Assembly: GCF_035195345.1 (NCBI RefSeq)
Contig: NZ_CP136574.1
Span: 868,001 to 932,000, forward strand
Reading direction: 5' to 3'
From: Flavobacterium sp.
Lineage (GTDB): Bacteria; Bacteroidota; Bacteroidia; Flavobacteriales; Flavobacteriaceae
DNA: 64,000 nucleotides
The notes beneath the pieces are model-generated. The model was not told the DNA's origin and did not search any database. It worked only from the letters and a program-made list of their open reading frames with translations. Shown here one piece after another: positions 1-10,600 of the stretch (positions within the stretch are counted from its first letter, which is position 1; each line of letters begins with the position of its first letter). The position numbers were made by a program, and so were the translations under genes.

Positions 1-86
1 TCAAAATCATTGATCATTAAATAATCTTTTAAAACAGCGCCAAAATTTGGATCGTCTTCAACTAATAATATTTTTTTTGCTTCCAT
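1..86 (-). CDS. Response regulator receiver domain, N-terminal fragment (cut by window edge)
   Basis: Only the first 28 codons lie in the window. They read as the start of a receiver domain: a beta strand KKILLVEDD ending in the acidic pair D11-D12 that binds magnesium, then PNFG and helix 1. The phosphorylated aspartate and the output domain lie beyond position 1. The ATG is 18 bp downstream of the stop of the histidine kinase on the same strand, so the two form a kinase-regulator operon. The layout resembles RprX/RprY of Bacteroides, which would predict an OmpR-type DNA-binding output, but that half is not visible. Confidence 0.85.
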   Translation of the reverse strand, partial: MEAKKILLVEDDPNFGAVLKDYLMINDF

Positions 87-104
87 AGTTTATAGTGTAT
101 CTTT

Positions 105-1688
105 TTAATTTATTAATGGTAATTTTATAATAAAGGTGCTACCTTTTCCTTTTTCGCTTTCTACAAATATTTGCCCGTTATGGTCTTCAATAATTTGTTT
201 TACATACGCTAAACCTAAACCGTGACCTTTAACATTGTGTAAATCTCCAGTATGTTCACGATAGAATTTTTCAAAAACTCTTTTTTGAGCTACTTTACTC
301 ATTCCTGCTCCTTGATCTTGAATTTTAATCAAGATAAAGTCTTTAATATTTTCGGTAAATACATCAATTACTGGTGCATTTGGCGAATATTTAATTGCAT
401 TATCTAACACATTTACTAATACGTTGGTAAAATGAACTTCGTTTAAAAGGATTGTATTTCGTTGTGCATTAAAATGTTGATGAATAATTCCTTCTCTATC
501 TTCTACAATTAAACTAACATGCTCTATTGCATCTTCAATAATTTCTGAAACATCTCGAGGTTCTTTTGAAATATCTAATTCGTTTTTTTCTAATTTAGAA
601 ATTCGTAAAACATTTTCAACCTGAGCGTGCATTCGTTTGTTTTCTTCTTTTATCATTTGAAGATATCGTTGCACTTTTTCTTTATCATCAATAATTTTTG
701 GATTCTTAATTGCATCTAAAGCTAAATTGATAGTAGCAATAGGCGTTTTAAATTCATGCGTCATATTGTTAATGAAATCGGTTTTGATTTCAGAAATTTG
801 TTTTTGTTTTATTAATTGATTCAAGGCACTTGAATAAGTTAAAACAATAACCAAAGTAAACAATAAAGACAGACTTGAAATTCCAATTAATGAAGAAAAA
901 ACAAATTTATTTTTTTGTGGAAAACTAACTAATAATTGATATTTAGAAAGTCCTTCATTGTCTTGAAATACAGGTATCCCATATGTTGTATTACTATTGT
1001 ATTTAAAGTCTTCAGAACGTATTTTAGTTGCTAAACCATTACTGTATATTCCAAATTCAAAAGGTGTTTTTACACCATACTTATGAAGTTCGTCTTTTAA
1101 ATATTTACCTAATTGTTCCGTCGAAACTCTTTCTTGCAATGGTTTTAAAGAGACTACATCTTTAAATGTTACTTCAAAATTTGCTTTGTCTAAACTTGTA
1201 ACGCTTCCTACTTTTTTCATGGAAACATCTGGAAAAGAACGAATCTTTAACGTTCCATCATTTATAGTATTTCCATTAAAAACTTCCGTTTTTCTTTTTG
1301 AAATAACTTTCCCAAAATTAATAGCTTCAGCGTTTTTATCGAAAAAAGAACCGTTAATACCATAATTTTCAGCGACTAATGTGTTCGTGTAAATTATAGT
1401 TTCATTCGTTTTTTTATCACGCTCGTAAAAATAAATCTCTTTTAATTCTTCTTCTTTAGGTATTTTTCCGGTGCTATCAATAATTTTATTATAATAGTTA
1501 TAGAAAGAAACCATTTCTTTTTCATTGATTGTATTAGAAACGTTTCCTAAAACTTGTTGCACATGGTATTTGAATTCTTCTTCATTTTTATCCAAAGAAG
1601 TAGATATCCAATACAATTGAACTAAAATAATTCCTATTAATGACAAACTCATTAAAAAGACCAATAATCTAAATCTTGATTTATTCAT
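105..1688 (-). CDS. Membrane sensor histidine kinase, RprX-like
   Basis: A 527-residue sensor kinase of the inner membrane. Transmembrane helix 1 covers about residues 7-29, a periplasmic sensor region of about 230 residues follows, and helix 2 covers about 262-285. There is no obvious HAMP domain. The HisKA dimerisation helix carries the phospho-acceptor H311 (MTHEFKTP). The ATPase domain shows the N box (NVLDNAIKYSP, about 426-436), G1 box DQGAGM (458-463) and G2 box GHGLGLAY (488-495). All catalytic landmarks are intact. It precedes a response regulator by 18 bp, its likely partner. The sensor region matches nothing I can name, so the signal is unknown; RprX itself is an orphan in that respect. 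Confidence 0.93.
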   Translation of the reverse strand: MNKSRFRLLVFLMSLSLIGIILVQLYWISTSLDKNEEEFKYHVQQVLGNVSNTINEKEMVSFYNYYNKIIDSTGKIPKEEELKEIYFYERDKKTNETIIYTNTLVAENYGINGSFFDKNAEAINFGKVISKRKTEVFNGNTINDGTLKIRSFPDVSMKKVGSVTSLDKANFEVTFKDVVSLKPLQERVSTEQLGKYLKDELHKYGVKTPFEFGIYSNGLATKIRSEDFKYNSNTTYGIPVFQDNEGLSKYQLLVSFPQKNKFVFSSLIGISSLSLLFTLVIVLTYSSALNQLIKQKQISEIKTDFINNMTHEFKTPIATINLALDAIKNPKIIDDKEKVQRYLQMIKEENKRMHAQVENVLRISKLEKNELDISKEPRDVSEIIEDAIEHVSLIVEDREGIIHQHFNAQRNTILLNEVHFTNVLVNVLDNAIKYSPNAPVIDVFTENIKDFILIKIQDQGAGMSKVAQKRVFEKFYREHTGDLHNVKGHGLGLAYVKQIIEDHNGQIFVESEKGKGSTFIIKLPLIN

Positions 1689-1759
1689 CGAAACAAATTT
1701 AACATTTTAACACTTCTTGTTAAAATACATTAACCAAAGATTAACATAATAACCTTTTA

Positions 1760-2347
1760 TTATGTTTTTGCTAAAATTTTAAGAATTTCATCAATTTTTA
1801 ATAAAGTTGTTTCCAAATTTGTATTTTCTACAACAAAATCGCTTAGTTTTATTTTATCTGCTTCGGGAAGTTGATTTTTAATTCGTGCTGAAACGCTCTT
1901 TTTACTTGAATTATCTCGTTTCATAGCTCTTTCTATCCTAACTTCTTCTGGAGCTGTTATTAAGATTACTTTATCGCAATCTTTATGACCTCCTGTTTCA
2001 AACAAAATAGCTACTTCTTTAATTATAAAAGGGACATTTTTATGTTCATTTATCCAATTACCAAAATGATTTTTAACTTCTGGATGAACAATCGCATTTA
2101 GTTGTTTTAATTTCTCAGGATTAGAAAATACAAATTCAGCAATTTTATTCCGATTTAAAGTGTTATCATCATTTAAAACGGATTGGGGAAACAAATTTTG
2201 AATATTATGTTTAACATCAGTACGTTCCATTATTTTCTTAGCTTCTTCATCTGCTATGTAAACTGGAATACCTTTTGAAGCAATATAATTAGCTACGGTA
2301 GATTTACCACTTCCTATCCCACCTGTTAAACCAATAATTCTAGTCAT
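1760..2347 (-). CDS. coaE: Dephospho-CoA kinase
   Basis: Last step of coenzyme A synthesis: ATP-dependent phosphorylation of the 3'-hydroxyl of dephospho-CoA, in the cytoplasm. The 195-residue length is normal. The P-loop GGIGSGKS spans residues 9-16, D33 (YIADEEA) sits where the family has its catalytic base, and the CoA-domain helix follows. It begins 2 bp after the glycosyltransferase stop, so the two are probably cotranscribed. A short hairpin (about 1744-1765, eight A/T-rich pairs) overlaps the coaE stop and could weaken read-through to the kinase gene. coaBC lies about 14 kb away in this window. Confidence 0.97.
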   Translation of the reverse strand: MTRIIGLTGGIGSGKSTVANYIASKGIPVYIADEEAKKIMERTDVKHNIQNLFPQSVLNDDNTLNRNKIAEFVFSNPEKLKQLNAIVHPEVKNHFGNWINEHKNVPFIIKEVAILFETGGHKDCDKVILITAPEEVRIERAMKRDNSSKKSVSARIKNQLPEADKIKLSDFVVENTNLETTLLKIDEILKILAKT

Positions 2348-2349
2348 TT

Positions 2350-3348
2350 TTACTTCTTAAAAAATAATTCTGGAAATGCCACTTGTGGCTGTTTTTTTAA
2401 TAATACAACTTTATAAAAAGAAAGTAAAAAACCTTTTCCATATCCATAAAATTGAATTACAGCTGCCCATATTGAATATAACGCTATTTTTAAACTTTTA
2501 TTAGTCAATAAAGAACTCATAAAAAGCAACGAAAAATAAAATATGTATAAAGCAATAAATATATAAATAGCAAAAAATGTTAATAGAACTGAAAATAAAA
2601 ATCCAATTAAAAAAAGACTTGGAAACCAAAAAGTAATTTTAGCATACTCAGGATACCATGAATTTAATATTGGTCTTGCCTTTCCAAATTTATTTACTTG
2701 AATTTGAAATTTTTCCCAACTAATTCTTCTTTTATGATACACAAAAGCATTTTTAATTAATTTAGTTTTAAAACCTAAATTCCATAATCTAATTGATAAA
2801 TCTGGATCTTCACCAGGGTGAATATTTCCAAAACCATTAGACGCCTCAAAAGCTTTTTTAGACAATCCCATATTAAAACTTCGAGGTTGAAATTTATCAA
2901 CTTTTTCACTTCCACCTCTAATTCCCCCTGTAGTTAAAAAAGATGTCATTGTAAAATTAATTGCTTTTTGAATATCTGAAAATGAATCCAATGCAGCATC
3001 AGGACCACCAAAACAATCTACATATTCTAATTCTAAACTCTTTTGAACATGTGTTAAATAATCTGAAGGAATTATACAATCTGAATCTAAAATAATAAAA
3101 TAATCGCCTTTCGCATTTTGCATTCCAAAATTTCGAGAATCTCCAGGTCCAGAGTTTGGTTTAAAAAAATACGAAATAGTTAATTTATGACTATATTTTT
3201 CAATAATACTATGACATGGAATTGTTGAACCATCTTCGATTATTACAACCTCAAAAGGAATATTAGAAGTGAATTTTGTTAAACTTTCTAATAATTCATC
3301 AACTTCATCGGGTCGATTATAAACGGGAACAATAAACGAAAAATACAT
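2350..3348 (-). CDS. Membrane-anchored family 2 glycosyltransferase
   Basis: A 332-residue GT-A type glycosyltransferase. The N-terminus (FSFIVPVYNRPDEVDELLES) is the nucleotide-sugar-binding start of family 2, and DSD at 88-90 is the metal-binding DxD motif. GEDPDLSIRL near 179-188 is the acceptor-side ED motif. Two strongly hydrophobic segments (about 240-262 and 263-285) anchor the C-terminus in the membrane. The donor and acceptor cannot be told from the sequence; cell-surface polysaccharide or glycolipid assembly is the usual role. It is the first gene of a run with coaE, which is probably positional rather than functional. Confidence 0.88.
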   Translation of the reverse strand: MYFSFIVPVYNRPDEVDELLESLTKFTSNIPFEVVIIEDGSTIPCHSIIEKYSHKLTISYFFKPNSGPGDSRNFGMQNAKGDYFIILDSDCIIPSDYLTHVQKSLELEYVDCFGGPDAALDSFSDIQKAINFTMTSFLTTGGIRGGSEKVDKFQPRSFNMGLSKKAFEASNGFGNIHPGEDPDLSIRLWNLGFKTKLIKNAFVYHKRRISWEKFQIQVNKFGKARPILNSWYPEYAKITFWFPSLFLIGFLFSVLLTFFAIYIFIALYIFYFSLLFMSSLLTNKSLKIALYSIWAAVIQFYGYGKGFLLSFYKVVLLKKQPQVAFPELFFKK

Positions 3349-3362
3349 GTTACTTTTTTTTA

Positions 3363-3370
3363 CAAACCTA
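3363..3370 (-). promoter_or_regulatory. Candidate -7 promoter element for the glycosyltransferase-coaE run
   Basis: On the minus strand this reads TAGGTTTG, a full match to the Bacteroidota -7 consensus TAnnTTTG. It lies 14 bp upstream of the glycosyltransferase ATG, which implies a very short leader. I see no clear TTTG -33 element at the usual distance, so the call rests on the -7 box alone. Confidence 0.5.
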
Positions 3371-3442
3371 CATAAAATTTAAAGATTATGTATCGAAGTT
3401 TTAACTTTTATGAAGATTGTAAACGTCATTTTTAAAACAAAA

Positions 3443-3466
3443 AAAGTCCCGATAAATCGGGACTTT
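3443..3466 (-). terminator. Hairpin terminator after the first T9SS gene
   Basis: A perfect 11-bp stem (AAAGTCCCGAT paired with ATCGGGACTTT) with a 2-nt loop, 22 bp past the stop of the gene at 3489-7556. On the minus strand it is followed by a T-rich run. The same 24 bases recur at 7618-7641, after the second T9SS gene. Confidence 0.9.
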
Positions 3467-3488
3467 AATCATTAACTTAAACTATTAA

Positions 3489-6400
3489 TTATTGCTTAAC
3501 TACTTTTAAAGTTTTGATAGTATCACCTACTGTTACATTTACAATGTATGTACCAGCACTTAATTGAGACATATCAATTTGTGATGAAGTTTCATTAATG
3601 TTTTTAGAAATTACTTCTTGACCTATCATATTAATAACTCTAACAGAAGAAATTTCAGAAGTGTAAGAAACATTTAATACATCTTTAACAGGGTTTGGAT
3701 AAGCAGAGAAATTAGCATTATCAAATGAACCTGAAGATAACGAAGCATCATAGGCTGATACTAAGAAAGTTCCTGAAATATCATTCCCAGATTCCCAAAC
3801 TCTAAAGTAAAGCACTTCACCTGGTGTTCTTCCACTAACAGAAATCAATGGTTGATCATTTGGAGTAGCACTTGAAGAATCATCACAATCTACTAACACT
3901 AATGCACCACATGAACCACTGTAAACAGCACCAGCACCATCTGTAATACCACCTATGTTTGTGTTAAGTTCAAAAGTTAAACTTCCAGAAGCAGGAACTA
4001 CAGCAGAATACCAAACATCACCTCCTAAATAACTTGCACAACCTGGAGCTGTCTCACCAACTGAAGCCGTAGCAGCAAAACTTGTTCCAACAATATCATT
4101 ATCATCAAATACACCGCCTGGAGTCAATACTTGAGCATTTGCACAATTATCATTAGCTGGAGGACATCCTAAGACAGAAAAAGTATCTACTAAACTATTA
4201 CAAATTAAATTTAGAGGATCTGAAATATTTATGTTAATTGAAGTTCCAAAGTTATATGGTCCTAAATTAATTATTCCAATTGATGTTATTGGCCAAGTTG
4301 ATATACCATCAGTTAAGATAAATGATCCAATACCTAGTGAAGTTACATTAATATCAATTGAAAATTGATTATTTAAACAATTTAAAGAAGTTGACGCTGT
4401 TAATGTTGGTAAAATCAACATGGATGAATTTGAAAAAGAAGCAGAAGATACTGATGAACATCCTCCATTTGTTGCAATAACTGTATAACTTATTCCTTCT
4501 GCCATGCCTGATATCAAACCACTTGATGCTATTGTAATTCCTGATGTAGCAGGTGTAAATACATAGGTATTTGAAGCATCATAATTCGAAATTGTACTTG
4601 TTCCCGCTGATGAACAACTTGTAGCCGTTGAACTAATCGTTGGAACCAAAGGTGTAGGTAATTGTGTAGCATTCGAAAAAGAAGCAGAAGCTACTGATGA
4701 ACATGCTCCATTTGTTGCAATAACTGTATAACTTGTTCCTTCTATTAAACCTGATATTAATCCTGTTGCATCTATAGTAATTCCTGACGTAGCAGGCGTA
4801 AAAGTATATGTATTTGAAGCATCATAATTCGAAATTGTACTTGTTCCCGCTGATGAACAACTTGTAGCCGTTGAACTAATCGTTGGAACCAAAGGTGTAG
4901 GTAATTGTGTAGCATTCGAAAAAGAAGCAGAAGCTACTGATGAACATCCTCCGTTTGTTGCAATAACTGTATAACTTATTCCTTCTGCCATGCCTGATAT
5001 CAAACCACTTGGTGCTATTGTAATTCCTGATGTAGCAGGTGAAAAGGTATAAGTATTTGAAGCATCATAATTCGAAATTGTACTTGTTCCCGCTGATGAA
5101 CAACTTGTAGCCGTTGAACTAATCGTTGGAACCAAAGGTGTAGGTAATTGTGTAGCATTAGAAAAAGAAGCAGAAGCTACTGATGAACATCCTCCGTTTG
5201 TTGCAATAACTGTATAACTTGTTCCTTCTATTAAACCTGATATTAATCCTGTTGCATCTATAGTAATTCCTGACGTAGCAGGCGTAAAAGTATATGTATT
5301 TGAAGCATCATAATTCGAAATTGTACTTGTTCCCGCTGATGAACAACTTGTAGCCGTTGAACTAATCGTTGGAACCAAAGGTGTAGGTAATTGTGTAGCA
5401 TTCGAAAAAGAAGCAGAAGCTACTGATGAACATCCTCCGTTTGTTGCAATAACTGTATAACTTATTCCTTCTGCCATGCCTGATATCAAACCACTTGGTG
5501 CTATTGTAATTCCTGATGTAGCAGGTGAAAAGGTATAAGTATTTGAAGCATCATAATTCGAAATTGTACTTGTTCCCGCTGATGAACAACTTGTAGCCGT
5601 TGAACTAATCGTTGGAACCAAAGGTGTAGGTAATTGTGTAGCATTCGAAAAAGAAGCAGAAGCTACTGATGAACATCCTCCGTTTGTTGCAATAACTGTA
5701 TAACTTGTTCCTTCTATTAAACCTGATATTAATCCTGTTGCATCTATAGTAATTCCTGACGTAGCAGGTGTAAAAGTATATGTATTTGAAGCATCATAAT
5801 TCGAAATTGTACTTGTTCCCGCTGATGAACAACTTGTAGCCGTTGAACTAATCGTTGGAACCAAAGGTGTAGGTAATTGTGTAGCATTCGAAAAAGAAGC
5901 AGAAGCTACTGATGAACATGCTCCATTTGTTGCAATAACTGTATAACTTGTTCCTTCTATTAAACCTGATATTAATCCTGTTGCATCTATAGTAATTCCT
6001 GACGTAGCAGGCGTAAAAGTATATGTATTTGAAGCATCATAATTCGAAATTGTACTTGTTCCCGCTGATGAACAACTTGTAGCCGTTGAACTAATCGTTG
6101 GAACCAAAGGTGTAGGTAATTGTGTAGCATTCGAAAAAGAAGCAGAAGCTACTGATGAACATCCTCCGTTTGTTGCAATAACTGTATAACTTATTCCTTC
6201 TGCCATGCCTGATATCAAACCACTTGGTGCTATTGTAATTCCTGATGTAGCAGGTGTAAATACATAGGTATTTGAAGCATCATAATTCGAAATTGTACTT
6301 GTTCCCGCTGATGAACAACTTGTAGCCGTTGAACTAATCGTTGGAACCAAAGGTGTAGGTAATTGTGCAACATTCGAAAAAGAAGCAGAAGATACTGATG

Positions 6401-7556
6401 AACATCCTCCGTTTGTTGCAATAACTGTATAACTTGTTCCTTCTATTAAACCTGATATTAATCCTGTTGCATCTATAGTAATTTCTGACGTAGCAGGCGT
6501 AAAAGTATATGTATTTGAAGCATCATAATTCGAAATTGTACTTGTTCCCGCTGATGAACAACTTGTAGCCGTTGAACTAATCGTTGGAACCAAAGGTGTA
6601 GGTAATTGTGTAGCATTCGAAAAAGAAGCAGAAGCTACTGATGAACATGCTCCATTTGTTGCAATAACTGTATAACTTATTCCTTCTGCCATGCCTGATA
6701 TCAAACCACTTGGTGCTATTGTAATTCCTGATGTAGCAGGTGAAAAGGTATAAGTATTAGAAGCACTATAATTTGAAATAGTACTAGTACCTGCCGATGA
6801 ACAACTTGTAGCTGTTGAACTAATTGTTGGAGCTAAAATAGGCGCACAAGGACTGAACGAAAATATTTGACCAGTCAATGGTTTTGTAGTTATATCTATA
6901 ACATGGTTAGAGTTAGAAACCACTGGATTACTAACGCTTGTCAAATTTAAATAACTTGCACTACCAGATGAACCAATTCCAATAGAAGCTCCTCCTGATA
7001 CAGGTGACACAGAACCTGTTTCTTGACGATACAAAAATTCTACCACATTAGTAGTTTCATATAATTTAACTTGAAAGCTAATTGTAGGATTTGGAATAGC
7101 TGCAGTAGCGGCATTTTTATCCCAAAACCAATTACGCCATTCAACCGTAAGTACTCTATTTGGAGCGCTTCCTGTTACTTCATAAGCGGCTACTGAATTA
7201 GTACTTATACCAGATAAATCATCCCATAGAGGCGCTATAAATGGTCTAGAACTAGAATATACAGCAGAAGTAAAAGTATTTGATATTCTTGAACTAGAAC
7301 CCGCACCAAAACTAATAAACCCATTTGATGACATTTTGAATTGCGTATAGGTACTACCGTCGTAAACAAAAGAGAAACCAATGTTTTGGGCAGTACTTAT
7401 AGCATCATCAGCACGGACACTAGAGAGAAGTGTAGCCGAAGCACTTGTTTCGACATATGAACCTATCGAATGACTAAAATAATAATTTGGTACACTTTGT
7501 GCATTGATAAGGTTTATAAAAAAAAGAAGTATAAATAATAAATTTTGTTTTTTCAT
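3489..7556 (-). CDS. Giant secreted repeat protein with T9SS type A sorting domain
   Basis: A 1355-residue exported protein. A Sec signal peptide (about 1-19, ending INAQ) is followed by an N-terminal beta-rich domain (about 20-235) that also opens the neighbouring gene. Ten 81-residue tandem repeats run from about residue 244 to 1053. Each has two cysteines (TSCSSAG and NGGCSS or NGACSS) and an Ig-like or SprB-like strand pattern (SYTVIATNG). A domain starting CPPANDNCA near 1130 follows, and the last 75 residues are a T9SS type A sorting signal (YPNPVKDVLNVSY ... GTYIVNV ... VVKQ). Known biology: such C-termini direct passage through the T9SS and attachment or release at the cell surface. 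A role as adhesin or surface-layer protein is inference. No catalytic motif is seen. Confidence 0.9.
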   Translation of the reverse strand: MKKQNLLFILLFFINLINAQSVPNYYFSHSIGSYVETSASATLLSSVRADDAISTAQNIGFSFVYDGSTYTQFKMSSNGFISFGAGSSSRISNTFTSAVYSSSRPFIAPLWDDLSGISTNSVAAYEVTGSAPNRVLTVEWRNWFWDKNAATAAIPNPTISFQVKLYETTNVVEFLYRQETGSVSPVSGGASIGIGSSGSASYLNLTSVSNPVVSNSNHVIDITTKPLTGQIFSFSPCAPILAPTISSTATSCSSAGTSTISNYSASNTYTFSPATSGITIAPSGLISGMAEGISYTVIATNGACSSVASASFSNATQLPTPLVPTISSTATSCSSAGTSTISNYDASNTYTFTPATSEITIDATGLISGLIEGTSYTVIATNGGCSSVSSASFSNVAQLPTPLVPTISSTATSCSSAGTSTISNYDASNTYVFTPATSGITIAPSGLISGMAEGISYTVIATNGGCSSVASASFSNATQLPTPLVPTISSTATSCSSAGTSTISNYDASNTYTFTPATSGITIDATGLISGLIEGTSYTVIATNGACSSVASASFSNATQLPTPLVPTISSTATSCSSAGTSTISNYDASNTYTFTPATSGITIDATGLISGLIEGTSYTVIATNGGCSSVASASFSNATQLPTPLVPTISSTATSCSSAGTSTISNYDASNTYTFSPATSGITIAPSGLISGMAEGISYTVIATNGGCSSVASASFSNATQLPTPLVPTISSTATSCSSAGTSTISNYDASNTYTFTPATSGITIDATGLISGLIEGTSYTVIATNGGCSSVASASFSNATQLPTPLVPTISSTATSCSSAGTSTISNYDASNTYTFSPATSGITIAPSGLISGMAEGISYTVIATNGGCSSVASASFSNATQLPTPLVPTISSTATSCSSAGTSTISNYDASNTYTFTPATSGITIDATGLISGLIEGTSYTVIATNGACSSVASASFSNATQLPTPLVPTISSTATSCSSAGTSTISNYDASNTYVFTPATSGITIASSGLISGMAEGISYTVIATNGGCSSVSSASFSNSSMLILPTLTASTSLNCLNNQFSIDINVTSLGIGSFILTDGISTWPITSIGIINLGPYNFGTSININISDPLNLICNSLVDTFSVLGCPPANDNCANAQVLTPGGVFDDNDIVGTSFAATASVGETAPGCASYLGGDVWYSAVVPASGSLTFELNTNIGGITDGAGAVYSGSCGALVLVDCDDSSSATPNDQPLISVSGRTPGEVLYFRVWESGNDISGTFLVSAYDASLSSGSFDNANFSAYPNPVKDVLNVSYTSEISSVRVINMIGQEVISKNINETSSQIDMSQLSAGTYIVNVTVGDTIKTLKVVKQ
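4398..6827 (-). repeat. Ten tandem 243-bp repeats (81 residues each)
   Basis: In-frame array with exact 243-bp period; the codon for the first T of TISSTATS ends at 6827, 6584, 6341 and so on down to 4640. Two unit types exist: A (ITIAPSGLISGMAEGIS) and B (ITIDATGLISGLIEGTS). In protein order they run A B A B B A B A B A. Inner units are almost identical at DNA level, while unit 1, next to the unique N-terminus, has more silent changes. This points to expansion by unequal exchange of an AB pair (486 bp). Such near-identical units can be miscounted in short-read assemblies. Confidence 0.97.
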
Positions 7557-7617
7557 AATATTAAAAAATTTGCCATAAAATTAATTATTTTTTTCAGTAA
7601 AAAAAATAATTATAAAA

Positions 7618-7641
7618 AAAGTCCCGATAAATCGGGACTTT
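7618..7641 (-). terminator. Hairpin terminator after the second T9SS gene
   Basis: Same 24 bases as at 3443-3466: an 11-bp perfect stem with a 2-nt loop, 22 bp beyond the stop of the gene at 7664-11587. On the minus strand a T-rich run follows the stem. The identity with the other copy extends into the flanking bases and the gene end. Confidence 0.9.
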
Positions 7642-7663
7642 AATCATAACATAAATAAATTAA

Positions 7664-10600
7664 TTATTGCTTAACTACTTTTAAAGTTTTAATAGCGTCT
7701 CCAACTGTTACATTTACAATGTAAGTACCAGCGCTTAATTGAGACATGTCAACCTGTGATGAAGTTGCATTTATATTTTTCGAAAGTACCTCTTGACCTA
7801 TCATATTGATAACTCTTACAGAAGAAATTTCAGTAGTATATGAAATATTTAATACATCTTTAACAGGGTTTGGATAAGCTGAGAAATTAGCATTATTAAA
7901 TGAATCTGAAGATAATGAAGCATCATAAGCTGACACTTTGAAAGTACCAAAAGCATCATTACTATATTCCCAAACTCTAAAATAAAGCACTTCTCCTGGA
8001 TTTCTATTAGTTACTGTAACTAATGGCTGATCGTTTGGATCTGAACTTGCAGAATCGTTGCAACCCAATAATACTAATGAACCACAAGTACCACTATATA
8101 CCGCACCAGCACCATCAGTTATACCGCCTACGTTTGTATTAAGTTCAAATGTCAAACTACCAGAAGCAGGTACTACTGCAGAATACCAAACATCACCACC
8201 TAAGTAACTAGCACATCCTGGAGCTGTTTCACCAGCAGAAGCTGTAGCAGCAGCATTTGTTCCAACAATATCGTTATCTCCAAATACTCCACCTGGAGTT
8301 AAAGCAATTGCATTTATACAATCATCATTAGCTGGAGGGCAAGAATATGTTAAAGAACCTAAAGGTAAATTACAAGTAGCATCTGATCCATGTAATAAAG
8401 TTAAAGTTACAGAAGAACCTGAAGCAAAAGGACCAACATTAACCACACCAATTGCAGATACAGGCCATGTTGTTGTACCATCTGAAATTGAAGGCGTACC
8501 ACTTCCTAAAACTGTTACGTTAACATCAACAGTAAATTGTGCAGTACCACAAACTGGAACAATAGTAGCTTGAGCAGAAGGAGGTGTACATGAAGCCGCA
8601 ACAATGTTAATTGTAAAATCAGCTGTTTCTCCATAAGTACCAGAATAACAAGGATTAGAAGGAGTTTGTAATGCATCTGTAGCAACAATTCTCATTCTAT
8701 GTTGACCTAATGAAATTCCAGCAGGCATAACAAAAGATGCATTCAATAATGTAGGTGCTGCTGTTGTAGCCGAAAGACCAGTATAAACAATTTCTGAAGA
8801 CTCGAAAGTAAAATTATCATTTGCATCAATCCAAATCACAGTATTATAATTATAACTATTTGAACCAAATGATGGTACATTAAATGTAATTTGAACATTA
8901 TTATTAATTCCTTGAGTCATATCAACTACAGTAGCAGTATGATCATTATAAACTGGTGCTGTAGAAACTGTGTTTGCAAAGTTTGTAGCTACTAATTGAA
9001 CATTTGTAATACCTGTTCCATCAACAGATGTTGGAGCAGATACACAATAACATCCATTTGCATTAGTAGTAAAAGATTGTTCTGTACAACCTGTGGCTGA
9101 ACCAATTGCATTATGAGGAACAATAGTATAAAAATAGGTAGTTCCAAAGTTACCAGAAAATGAATAGATATTTGTTGTAATAGCTGTAGCATTTGCAATA
9201 TCACTACCACCTGAAGTAGTACCTACTGTAATATAATATCCATCAGCATTTGGAGTTGCGTCCCAAGTAATTGAGTTAGCAAAATTTCCACAAGAAGGGT
9301 TTGGTGTAGCAACAACATTACTTGCACATGATGGAGCAGATGCTGGAATTGGTTCCCAAACTACATCATCTACATAAATAGTTATATAAGTACCAGCGTT
9401 ATGACGGAAACCTATAAAAGTATCTGTACCTGCATAAGCACTAAAATCAACTACATAAAGTGTTGAAGTTGCTGTTGTAGCAATAGTTTGAAATGGTGTA
9501 AATACCGCAGATGCTGTATTGTTATTTAAAGTTCCAACTTGAATTGAACCAGTTGTTCTAGCATAAAATTTTAATCTGTGAGTTCCAGCGCTTAAATTAG
9601 ATAAAACTGGAGAGACTAAAATAATATCATCAGTAGTTGTTGTCGCTGAACTAGAATTATATAATGCAGCAGAATTTGGAGCAGAATTAGTTGTAGTTCC
9701 TGTAGTAGTAACAGTTGCAAATGTTGACAATGTTGCACCTCTTAAAATTTTTGACCAACAATCAGGTAATGCAGGTGTTGTTACACCATCAAAATTTTGA
9801 TTAATAGTTCCCACTGCATTACACAAAGTTCTAAAAGTAATTGGACCAGACCAGGTACTAAAATCTCCTGCACCACAAACTGATCGCACATATACTTCAT
9901 AAAGTGTATTTGCAGTTAATGGATTTCCGTTAACATCAAATCCTTCTCCAATCACAGTAATATCATCAATTGGAGCACCATTAGTTGTAGGCTCTCCTGT
10001 ACCTGGAGCTTGAATTACATATTCATAATCAAATTGTAAACCACCTGAACCGTCAGTCCAAGATAAGTCAACTGAATTTGATGTAATATTTGAAGCAATT
10101 ATAGCTGTTGGATTCAAACAAGATGGCGATTCAGTGATTGAAATATCATCTAAAGAAATGTACCAAGGTGTACCATTCATAAATCCTTTAATACCTACAT
10201 AATAAGTACCTGAAGTTGCTGGAGTAAAATCACCGAATATTTCTTGATAATTTCCGTTAATAATTCCTATTGCAGCAACAATTGAATTAGTCATGCCAGC
10301 CGCACTATTTGTAGAGCCATAGCTGATTGCCATATTTGAATCTGTAGCAGTACCACCATCTTGACGAGCATATAAAGAAACTCTATAACTAGTTCCTCCA
10401 ACTAATTGAATTGGAATAAACATCCAATCATTATTACTATACACCAAAAAAGCATTATAAGAACCCGTTCTTGGAGTTCTATTGTAATCTGTAAATGTAC
10501 TATTTGCAGTCCAAACACCTCCTCCTGTTACAGAAGCTTGAGACAGACACCCTGCAACTGTGGTATTGTGTGTATAACCAGATTCAAAGCCTTCGAAATA

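Noticed and set aside
6230..6421. Small open frame inside the repeat array on the same strand.
   Set aside because: It is an out-of-frame reading of one repeat unit and arises from its composition; the main frame is a convincing secreted protein.
4398..6827. Regular direct repeats, at first glance like a large CRISPR or satellite array.
   Set aside because: The 243-bp period is a multiple of three, the frame is open throughout, and there are no short repeats with unique spacers. It is a protein-coding tandem array.
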